A stretch of DNA of 6,766 bases, from positions 1 to 6,766 of the forward strand of contig CACJBM010000081.1 in the NCBI GenBank assembly GCA_902591645.1, given 5' to 3'. This document shows positions 1 to 6,766 of the stretch, one piece after another. Each line of letters opens with the position of its first letter. The first letter of the stretch is position 1. The position numbers were made by a program, and so were the translations under genes. The notes beneath the pieces were generated by a model. The model was not told the DNA's origin. It worked only from the letters and a program-made list of their open reading frames with translations, and made no database searches. This stretch comes from an uncultured Verrucomicrobiota bacterium. Its GTDB lineage: Bacteria > Verrucomicrobiota > Verrucomicrobiae > Verrucomicrobiales > DEV007.

Positions 1-1388
1 CCAGTCACATCATCAGTGACCTGCTGAAATGTCTTTTCTGCATCCCAATTATGAAAGACCCATAACTTTTCCGGATCGACGCGATTATAACTAGCGTTCC
101 AGTTCTGATAAGCCCAGTCCGCATTGCCGGCATAAAAATTAATGAGCATATAATCAATGAATTGATCAAGATCTAGTAACCTGAGAACAGCCTTATAATT
201 TTCTTCAATACTAAGATCAGCACCAACCGCACTCAGAAGATCCTCATAACTCTTGTTGTTACCAGCAACAACATTATTAGAACGGTGCCTCAATATGTCA
301 TAGTCACTTTTCTTTCCACCGCGATAGGCAACCACAAATTCCTCATCTACAAATTCATGCAACCAATACATTCCCCAATACAATCCATTTAGGTAAAGGT
401 GAGCATAATTACCTCTTGGTGCAATTCCTCCTGCAGCATTCTGAAGGTCACCAACAAGCTGATCACGAATGTATTGTGCACGCAATTGCTGATCAGGATT
501 AGGGTGAGTCCAGGACTGCTGGTTAGTTGCATCAAGAATTACAGTATTAATATTATCAGTTGCCTCATTACCGAACAGTGGATAATCCAACTCAGGAGGG
601 CCATAAGGAGGCTTAAATTTTAGCCTCATGGAAAGCTTGTCTGTCTTCCACCGGTCCGTACTCGTAGCACCCTGGATTTCTAGGGAACAATCAATTTGAA
701 ATCCTGTTGATCCGTCAGGAAGAATCAATTCAGCAGATGCGACCCTCTCAAATCCCTTACCAATAGGATATATGCCACGGGTCTGAATCACATTATTATC
801 AGCATCGATCTTGACTGGCGTTGAAGAAAATAAATCATCAGGATCCAAAGAAACTGCAAGAGTAGGAATGGATCGCATGTCCTCTTTTATAGTAGTCATA
901 TATTTTGGATCATTCACAATGTCCTGATCCATTTCATAATCACCGGCATAGGGTCCGGGTTTTAAATCCCCAGGAACAGTATCAAAGCGTCCGAGTGACC
1001 CCCAGTTTAACGGCATGCCTTTTCCAGTCTGACGAATGACATCTTCAAGAAAAATGTAGGTATGAGTATCCACATCTGTCGGGTCATGACCATCCTTATA
1101 AGCCGCAGCACGAATGACCGTCGTCTCTTTCAATAGCAAAGGCCCCGTATAATCTTTTCCATTAACTGGGCTTGGAAAACTCCCATCTGTCGTATAGCGA
1201 ATTTGAGCTCGAGGAGTAGCTGAAGAAATATTCAAAACAAAAGGTTCCACAAAGAATCCTCTGTCCACGCTAAACTTCGTATCCTTGACTTGAGCTGACC
1301 ATGAACAAATCAACCCCATTCCGAAAACGTAAAGAATCCCCACTATCTTTAATGGCCAAAAAATTCTGGTTTCAAGTCTCTTAAACAT
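1..1388 (-). CDS. Exported CotH kinase family protein with chitobiase-like N-terminal domain (partial, 3' end missing)
   Basis: An open frame runs from an ATG at 1388 to the left edge without a stop, giving 462 codons of an incomplete protein. Residues 10-30 are hydrophobic and end in WSA-Q, which looks like a signal peptide cleaved near residue 32, so the protein probably acts outside the cytoplasm. Residues about 60-113 (IRYTTDGSFPS, YTGPLLL, TTVIRAAAY) match the chitobiase C-terminal/Fn3-associated domain. From about 175 onward it resembles the CotH kinase family: NGLYWGMYWLHEFVDEEF at 334-351, NADW at 422-425 and HNWDAE at 446-451. The Asp residues at 424 and 449 are candidates for the catalytic and metal-binding positions. 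CotH proteins are atypical protein kinases, first known from Bacillus spore coats; versions with this architecture are common in Planctomycetota and Verrucomicrobiota, where the substrate is generally unknown. No Shine-Dalgarno sequence precedes the ATG; it was chosen because it places the signal peptide at the N-terminus. Family is fairly certain; function is not. Confidence 0.82.
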   Translation of the reverse strand, partial: MFKRLETRIFWPLKIVGILYVFGMGLICSWSAQVKDTKFSVDRGFFVEPFVLNISSATPRAQIRYTTDGSFPSPVNGKDYTGPLLLKETTVIRAAAYKDGHDPTDVDTHTYIFLEDVIRQTGKGMPLNWGSLGRFDTVPGDLKPGPYAGDYEMDQDIVNDPKYMTTIKEDMRSIPTLAVSLDPDDLFSSTPVKIDADNNVIQTRGIYPIGKGFERVASAELILPDGSTGFQIDCSLEIQGATSTDRWKTDKLSMRLKFKPPYGPPELDYPLFGNEATDNINTVILDATNQQSWTHPNPDQQLRAQYIRDQLVGDLQNAAGGIAPRGNYAHLYLNGLYWGMYWLHEFVDEEFVVAYRGGKKSDYDILRHRSNNVVAGNNKSYEDLLSAVGADLSIEENYKAVLRLLDLDQFIDYMLINFYAGNADWAYQNWNASYNRVDPEKLWVFHNWDAEKTFQQVTDDVT

Positions 1389-1459
1389 CAGTTGATAAGA
1401 AAAAGATTCTGTGTGCCTACTTTAATCCCTAATTCGCAAACACCTAAAAAAACTAATTA

Positions 1460-1481
1460 CTTTTGTTTCATGAAAGAAAAG
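1460..1481. promoter_or_regulatory. Near-perfect 22-base palindrome between divergent genes (possible operator)
   Basis: The arms CTTTTGTTTCA and TGAAAGAAAAG pair at 10 of 11 positions around a CATG centre, with one G/G mismatch at 1465/1476. The site lies mid-way in the 147-base region between the CotH-type gene (minus) and the rhodanese gene (plus). It has no loop, so it fits a site for a dimeric DNA-binding protein better than an RNA hairpin. No regulator is encoded in the window and no clear -35/-10 pair is visible on either strand, so the regulatory role is inferred from symmetry and position only. The rest of 1389-1535 shows nothing else recognisable. Confidence 0.35.
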
Positions 1482-1535
1482 AAAGTATTGAACTGGCAAA
1501 ATATGCTCAATCGCATCAATCTCTATCCTATCTAA

Positions 1536-1943
1536 ATGAAATTATTTTCACTCGTTCTAATCTATTCCATCCAATCATTAGTTACCTGTCTGGCAGATGA
1601 ATCTAAAGCTGTTTATAAAAACTTAGATGCTGTTAAGACCAAGGCGATTATTGCCAAATTTACAAAAGAAAAGAAAACCCTTCTGATCTTAGATGTTCGA
1701 ACAAAAGAAGAATACGATAAAGAACACTTTCCAAAAGCCAAGTTAATCAATTTCTTCGGACCCGATTTCGAAAAGAAGCTCAAGGAACTTGATAAGAACA
1801 AAGCCTATCTTCTACATTGTCAGTCTGGAGGCAGGAGTAGAGGAGCCCTCAAAAAAATGCAAGAACTGGGATTTAAAGAAGTATACCATCTAGATGGTGG
1901 CATTTTAGCTTGGAAAAAATCTGGAGGTGAGCTGACAGATTAG
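1536..1943 (+). CDS. Small exported rhodanese-like sulfurtransferase
   Basis: A 135-residue single-domain rhodanese. Residues 1-20 form a short signal peptide (hydrophobic from L3 to about A20, likely cut after CLA), so it probably acts in the periplasm, like PspE-type enzymes. The domain follows: LDVRTKEEYDKEH at 52-64, the active-site loop CQSGGRS at 95-101 with Cys95 as the residue expected to carry the persulfide, and the closing HLDGGILAWKKSGG at 118-131. The six-residue C-to-R loop is the type found in sulfur-transferring rhodaneses rather than the longer Cdc25-type loop. The family moves sulfane sulfur from thiosulfate or persulfides to cyanide or thiols; the real donor and acceptor here are unknown. 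The protein is lysine-rich (23 of 135). It is the only plus-strand gene, divergent from the CotH-type gene and convergent with rfbB 13 bases away. There is no evident Shine-Dalgarno sequence; the start is set by the signal peptide. Confidence 0.88.
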   Translation: MKLFSLVLIYSIQSLVTCLADESKAVYKNLDAVKTKAIIAKFTKEKKTLLILDVRTKEEYDKEHFPKAKLINFFGPDFEKKLKELDKNKAYLLHCQSGGRSRGALKKMQELGFKEVYHLDGGILAWKKSGGELTD

Positions 1944-1956
1944 TTCCTTATTCATA

Positions 1957-2979
1957 TCATTGAAAATTTTCACATAGGGGTCCCCACCAATGATCATTCG
2001 CCAAGTACCAGTTCACCGTTTCATTTAAGCCATCATCCAGCTCAATAGAAGAGTTCCAACCAAGCTCGTTTCGAATCTTTGTAGAATTTAAACTGTAGCG
2101 AAAATCATGGCCGGCCCGGTCATTAACAAATTGAATTTGTTCAGAATGTGGAGAGCGGTCAGAGAACTTAGAATCCAACATTTCACATATCATCTGAACT
2201 AGAGATAGATTCGTAATTTCTTGCCCACTACCAATGTTATAAGTGTGGCCAACTTTGCCATCAGACAAGACTCTCATCAATGCCTCAACCAAATCATTAA
2301 TGTGAAGCCATTCACGGATGTTCTGTCCGTTCCCGTAAATAGGTATCATTTTTTTTCTCGCTCCATTAATAATAGCCTTTGGAATAAGTTTTTCAGGGAA
2401 CTGGTACTCTCCATATACATTTGAACAGTTTGTCCTCAGGACTGGAAGACCATACGTTATATGCCAAGCATTCACCAAATGATCACTGGCTGCTTTTGAA
2501 GCAGAATAGGGACTACTTGGCCTATAAGGTGAATCTTCACTGAAGGATCCCGCATCATCAAGCTGACCATACACTTCATCAGTGGAAACATGAATGAGCC
2601 TAAATGCCTCATCGTTTCCTCTCTTTTCCCAATAATTGAGTGCTGATTCTAAAAGCGAATACGTTCCATTCACGTTCGTCGTAATAAATTCACTCGAGAA
2701 TTTAATGGACCGGTCAACGTGAGTCTCTGCCGCCAGATGAATGACGCTATCAGGCTTGTACTTATCTAATATTTCGTAAAATCTTCCTCCGTCCCTAATG
2801 TCAGCCCTTTCAAAGACGTACAAGGAATCATCAGATATACTGGAAAGATTATCCGAATTCCCTGCATATGTCATAGCATCAACATTGATGACAGAATGAC
2901 CCAAACCAATCGCGTTACGAACCAGAGCTGATCCTATAAATCCTGAACCTCCTGTAATCAGTAATTTCACATGAGTCAA
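1957..2979 (-). CDS. rfbB: dTDP-glucose 4,6-dehydratase (RmlB/RfbB type)
   Basis: A 340-residue cytoplasmic enzyme of the extended short-chain dehydrogenase family that would convert dTDP-glucose to dTDP-4-keto-6-deoxyglucose, an intermediate of rhamnose and other deoxysugars in surface glycans. Visible signatures: the NAD-binding GGSGFIG at 10-16, DAMTYAGNSDNL at 34-45, HLAAETHVDRS at 81-91, the catalytic STDEVYG with Thr133-Asp134-Glu135, the Tyr158-x3-Lys162 pair (YSASK), TNCSNVYGEYQFPEKLIPK at 183-201, and DRAGHDFRY at 287-295. Length is normal for RmlB. The start drawn is a TTG, preceded by GTAGGA at a spacing of 8; a GTG three codons in (2970) gives the more usual MKLLITGG beginning, so the start is uncertain by three residues. 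It sits 20 bases after the TraB-family gene and is probably co-transcribed with it. No rmlA, rmlC or rmlD is nearby, so the final sugar cannot be told. A related UDP-sugar 4,6-dehydratase is a less likely alternative. Confidence 0.9.
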   Translation of the reverse strand: MTHVKLLITGGSGFIGSALVRNAIGLGHSVINVDAMTYAGNSDNLSSISDDSLYVFERADIRDGGRFYEILDKYKPDSVIHLAAETHVDRSIKFSSEFITTNVNGTYSLLESALNYWEKRGNDEAFRLIHVSTDEVYGQLDDAGSFSEDSPYRPSSPYSASKAASDHLVNAWHITYGLPVLRTNCSNVYGEYQFPEKLIPKAIINGARKKMIPIYGNGQNIREWLHINDLVEALMRVLSDGKVGHTYNIGSGQEITNLSLVQMICEMLDSKFSDRSPHSEQIQFVNDRAGHDFRYSLNSTKIRNELGWNSSIELDDGLNETVNWYLANDHWWGPLCENFQ

Positions 2980-2987
2980 TAAAGGAA

Positions 2988-2993
2988 TCCTAC
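2988..2993 (-). promoter_or_regulatory. Ribosome binding site of rfbB
   Basis: GTAGGA on the minus strand lies in the 20-base gap after the TraB-family stop. It is 8 bases before the TTG at 2979 but 17 bases before the GTG at 2970. Spacing therefore favours the TTG, while the family's usual N-terminus favours the GTG. Confidence 0.5.
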
Positions 2994-2999
2994 TCAGAT

Positions 3000-3962
3000 T
3001 TAAACTGGTATGAACCTAGATTTTTTCTTGGGAGGTTTCTTTTTATTGTTATTTTTCTCTGTACTCCAACGTTCAACGCGCATCCCCGATCCTTTTAAAA
3101 GTTGAATGAGGCCCTTCTCTCCCACTAAATGAGCGGCACCAACGATAACCATAATGTCTTTGTCTCCTTTCATATACCCATTAATCTTCTTAACCCAATT
3201 CTCATTTCGATTATCCAGCAATTCCTTTCGAAACTGAGGCGAACCTGACATTGAATCATTTATCATCTTTTCAAGAGTCACATCATCACCTTCCCTCCAA
3301 GCTTTAACCATCTTTGGGAAATCTGTTTCAACGTTAGCCATATCCTTCAATGTAGATCCCAGCATTTTTTCCTGCTCTTCCTTATTAAGCTTGGCAAAAA
3401 GACCAATCTGGAACTCAGTCGTTTCCAAACCTCTCACAGTCTTCCCGTCCTTCACTGCACGCTCTTCAAAAAAAGTATCAACTCCCAGTTCTGGTCTTCC
3501 ACCCATTTTCATAATTTCTGTGATTGATATTGTCATACCAGCCATCCAGGGCCTAAACCCATCCATCGCGGTAGGTGGTAACCCTGCACCCTCGAGATAC
3601 TTTCCAAGTTCAGCATACATCTCAGGGGATAAATCGTCGCTTATCTTTCTACCTTTCCCGTACATGCCCTTCTCGAGAGCTAGAGTGTCTGATTCAGGAT
3701 CCTCATTCGTTGCTATTTCCAATACCAGATCATCTACGGCTCTATAAGCAGCCTCAAAAGCTGGGTGCAATGGATGATCATCTTCGCTCAGTATGTGTAT
3801 AGAACCTGCAAGATAAATGGATGGGCCAGAATCATCCCCAGTAACTTTCCACAAGCTGGTCGTTTCAGCTGAATGCGCTATAACAGCACACAGAATTGAA
3901 AAGCTTAAAAATAATAAAAGCTGAAATGGTTTTTTATGACCACTTAAATTTAATGGGCGCAT
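3000..3962 (-). CDS. Exported TraB/GumN family protein
   Basis: A 320-residue protein. Residues 12-32 form a signal peptide (LLLFLSFSILCAVIA, probable cut after HSA), so export is likely. The remainder matches the TraB/PrgY/GumN family along its length: LAGSIHILSEDDHPL at 51-65 with the GSxH motif (His56), GVDTFFEERA at 160-169 followed by GLETTEFQ at 178-185, RNENW at 252-256, and VGAAHLVGEKGL at 274-285 (His278). The conserved histidines and acidic residues suggest a metal-dependent hydrolase or protease fold. The family's role is poorly defined: the name comes from PrgY/TraB, which lowers pheromone levels in Enterococcus, and from GumN of the xanthan cluster. The last ~18 residues are a lysine/asparagine-rich tail (NNNKKKPPKKK) outside the domain. 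An AGGA lies 10 bases before the ATG. It follows atpC after 82 bases and precedes rfbB by 20. Family is confident; substrate is unknown. Confidence 0.85.
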   Translation of the reverse strand: MRPLNLSGHKKPFQLLLFLSFSILCAVIAHSAETTSLWKVTGDDSGPSIYLAGSIHILSEDDHPLHPAFEAAYRAVDDLVLEIATNEDPESDTLALEKGMYGKGRKISDDLSPEMYAELGKYLEGAGLPPTAMDGFRPWMAGMTISITEIMKMGGRPELGVDTFFEERAVKDGKTVRGLETTEFQIGLFAKLNKEEQEKMLGSTLKDMANVETDFPKMVKAWREGDDVTLEKMINDSMSGSPQFRKELLDNRNENWVKKINGYMKGDKDIMVIVGAAHLVGEKGLIQLLKGSGMRVERWSTEKNNNKKKPPKKKSRFIPV

Positions 3963-4037
3963 TACTTAAAGTTCCTGAAAACAGTGAACCTGTAAATTGA
4001 AAAACGCTTACTTTGCAATCAATAAAAAAGGAGCCAA

Positions 4038-4058
4038 GAAAGAATCAGAGACTCTTTC
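4038..4058 (-). terminator. Weak hairpin overlapping the atpC stop codon
   Basis: On the minus strand GAAAGAGTC and GATTCTTTC form a 9-pair stem (one G-U) around a 3-base TCT loop. The stem includes the atpC stop codon (4045-4047). A run of six T follows at 4029-4024, but 8 bases after the stem rather than directly. It may be a partial terminator at the end of the ATP synthase operon or merely a 3'-end structure; the late T run and AT-rich stem make efficient termination doubtful. Confidence 0.3.
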
Positions 4059-4467
4059 GGCGAGTCTTAACGCTAATCTGAGCTAATGACCTAGCTACTA
4101 CAGCCTGAAGGGCATCATATTGCTCATCCTCTTCAGTGACATTTTCGAGTGCATCCTTGGCTCGTTGCATCGCTTCTTCAGCTACGTCCACGTCAATGTC
4201 ATCCTCTTCAGAAACGATCCAATCAGTGAGAATAGAAATCTTATCCTGAGCAATTTCCACATATCCAGGACCAAGGGCCAATTCAATCAGTTCGCTGTTC
4301 TTATCAACTCTATAAAAGAGGTCATCATCCCACTCTTCTTTAATCATTGTGACCAGAGGAGCGTGTCCCGGCAAAGGTCCCATATGTCCTTGACGTCCTG
4401 GAATATCAACATATTCCACTTCACCGGAAAAGTATTCCTTCTCTGGAGTAATTATTTCAAGTTTCAT
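4045..4467 (-). CDS. atpC: F1F0 ATP synthase subunit epsilon
   Basis: A 140-residue protein of normal length for bacterial epsilon. It binds the gamma shaft, couples F1 to the c-ring and in many bacteria restrains ATP hydrolysis. The N-terminal beta-sandwich is clear: LEIITPEKEYFSGEVEYVDIP at the start, PGRQGHMGPLPGHAPLVT at 23-40 (the family's G-x-x-G-x-LPGHAP turn), and LGPGYVEIAQDKISILTD at 65-82. The C-terminal helical hairpin (from about residue 92, DVDVAEEAMQRAKDAL) is present, so the inhibitory domain is not lost. The middle (EEWDDDLFYRVDKNSE) and the linker (EEDDIDVDV) are strongly acidic. It lies 31 bases after atpD, the standard order at the end of the operon. The leader has no recognisable Shine-Dalgarno sequence. 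The ATG is supported by the normal N-terminal alignment (MKLEIITPEK). Confidence 0.93.
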   Translation of the reverse strand: MKLEIITPEKEYFSGEVEYVDIPGRQGHMGPLPGHAPLVTMIKEEWDDDLFYRVDKNSELIELALGPGYVEIAQDKISILTDWIVSEEDDIDVDVAEEAMQRAKDALENVTEEDEQYDALQAVVARSLAQISVKTRRKSL

Positions 4468-4498
4468 GGAAATGAATTTTTTATATCCGGTGATTTTC

Positions 4499-5953
<1,455 letters not shown>

Positions 5954-6766
5954 TTATTCAAGGGCCATCTGCGCAGTAGTGATCTCAAGGAGTTCACTGG
6001 TAATAGCAGCTTGGCGGACTTTGTTATAAAGAAGAGTCAAATCATCAATCATCTCCTTCGCATTATCGGTTGCACTTTTCATGGCAACCATCCTCGCAGA
6101 GTGCTCAGAGGCACGAGCCTCGAGGACCATTTGGTATAATTGATAATTGAGGTAATGCGGCAATATCATTGCGAAAACTTTTTCCGCATTAGGCTCAAAA
6201 ATGTATCCTGCTTCAGGGACCTGATCGTAAACATCACCCAGTTCATCACCATCACTCATGCCTTCAAAGTCCTTCTTCTCAGTGATACTAGAAGGATCGA
6301 CTGGTAAGAGTGTCTTCACCCAGGGCTTTTGACTGATGGTATTAATGAAATTCGTAAAAGCAACTTTGACTCTGTCCACTTCGCCTGATTCAAACTTTCG
6401 GATCACAAAATTCGTCACCGCTTTGACTTCCTTGAAGATGACTGGATCACTGACTGTAAAATCAGCTAAGAGGTCTTTCTTAGAACGGGCCAGAGTTCCC
6501 TTCCCCTTATTACCGATAGTGACAAAAGAGGTGATATCCGATTCCTCTTCCATCACGAGCCTCATGAGGTTCGTATTTAATCCCCCGCAAAGACCTTTGT
6601 CGGTAGAAATTACTATGAATAGTTCACGGTTAACCTCACGAACATTCATCAAGGGACTAGCATCGAGTTCTCCTTCATCCAGTGCAAGATGCATCAGCAT
6701 CTTGTTTAATTCCTCAGCATAACGCCTACCAGAGAGGGCCTGGTCCTGTGCCTTCTTCATCTTGGA
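5954..6766 (-). CDS. atpG: F1F0 ATP synthase subunit gamma (partial, 5' end missing)
   Basis: Gamma is the rotating central shaft of F1, with its paired terminal helices inside the alpha3beta3 ring and its globular part on the c-ring. The frame stays open to the right edge and its first residues, SKMKKAQ, correspond to the family's ASKMKKAQ about 30-35 residues into the protein, so the true start lies outside the window; the ATG at 6760 is internal. The 270 residues present contain STDKGLCGGLNTN near the start of the globular domain, YIFEPNAEKVFAMILPHYL before the C-terminal helix, and the long conserved helix with ASEHSARMVAMKSATDNA, then YNKVRQAAITSELLEI. The reading frame is intact to its TAA. 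It is followed by atpD after 39 bases; atpA is expected immediately to the right. The identity is secure. Confidence 0.96.
   Translation of the reverse strand, partial: SKMKKAQDQALSGRRYAEELNKMLMHLALDEGELDASPLMNVREVNRELFIVISTDKGLCGGLNTNLMRLVMEEESDITSFVTIGNKGKGTLARSKKDLLADFTVSDPVIFKEVKAVTNFVIRKFESGEVDRVKVAFTNFINTISQKPWVKTLLPVDPSSITEKKDFEGMSDGDELGDVYDQVPEAGYIFEPNAEKVFAMILPHYLNYQLYQMVLEARASEHSARMVAMKSATDNAKEMIDDLTLLYNKVRQAAITSELLEITTAQMALE

Noticed and set aside
399..623. 74-codon open frame on the plus strand
   Set aside because: Lies opposite the CotH-type coding frame, which has family motifs; this one has none.
1389..1535. Possible -35/-10 boxes on either strand
   Set aside because: TTGAGC-17-TACTTT on the minus strand and TTGAAC on the plus strand match too weakly to call promoters.
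1961..1972. Perfect palindrome TGAAAATTTTCA near the convergent gene ends
   Set aside because: Short, A/T-rich and inside the rfbB coding end; no T run or GC stem to make it a terminator for either gene.
1977..1985. GGGGTCCCC
   Set aside because: Too short and without a usable loop; it encodes the WGPL residues of the rfbB C-terminus.
3391..3747. 118-codon open frame on the plus strand
   Set aside because: Antisense shadow of the TraB-family gene, with no recognisable motif or ribosome binding site.
3963..4037. Possible promoter for the TraB-family gene (TTGATT with a poor -10)
   Set aside because: The best spacing gives a -10 matching only two of six consensus positions, so it is not supportable in this A/T-rich gap.
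6336..6722. 128-codon open frame on the plus strand
   Set aside because: Antisense shadow of atpG with low-complexity Ser/Leu/Thr content.

Overview
The window is a moderately AT-rich bacterial chromosome segment. It carries the 3' end of an ATP synthase operon followed by a small set of envelope-related genes. The F1 beta subunit reads like those of Verrucomicrobiota: it has [16 protein letters not shown] before and around the P-loop, and DPLASTS where most bacteria have DPLDSTSR. The exported CotH-type protein with a chitobiase-like N-terminal domain also fits the Planctomycetota/Verrucomicrobiota group. The Verrucomicrobiota assignment is an inference from remembered family sequences, not from a search.

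Layout, right to left on the minus strand: atpG (gamma, 5' end cut by the window edge), atpD (beta, complete), atpC (epsilon, complete), an exported TraB/GumN-family protein, and a dTDP-glucose 4,6-dehydratase (rfbB/rmlB type). A single plus-strand gene for a small exported rhodanese is convergent with rfbB, with a 13-base gap. It is divergent from a long minus-strand gene at the left edge that encodes a signal-peptide-bearing CotH kinase family protein and runs out of the window. The only sizeable non-coding stretches are 1389-1535, the divergent intergenic region holding a 22-base near-perfect palindrome, and 3963-4044, between atpC and the TraB-family gene. No gap exceeds 300 bases.

How the genes work together: atpG, atpD and atpC encode the rotary shaft, the catalytic subunit and the regulatory/coupling subunit of F1, in the standard G-D-C order; atpA presumably lies just beyond the right edge. 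The TraB-family gene and rfbB are only 20 bases apart and are probably co-transcribed, perhaps by read-through from atpC, but no functional link between them is evident. rfbB makes a nucleotide-sugar intermediate for deoxysugars of surface polysaccharide and has no rmlA, rmlC or rmlD partner here. The three remaining proteins all have N-terminal export signals.

I see no sign of a mobile element, CRISPR array, RNA gene or clearly new system. The window is mostly ordinary core and envelope genes. The items most worth a second look are the palindrome between the divergent genes, the exported CotH kinase, and the weak or absent Shine-Dalgarno sequences in front of several genes.
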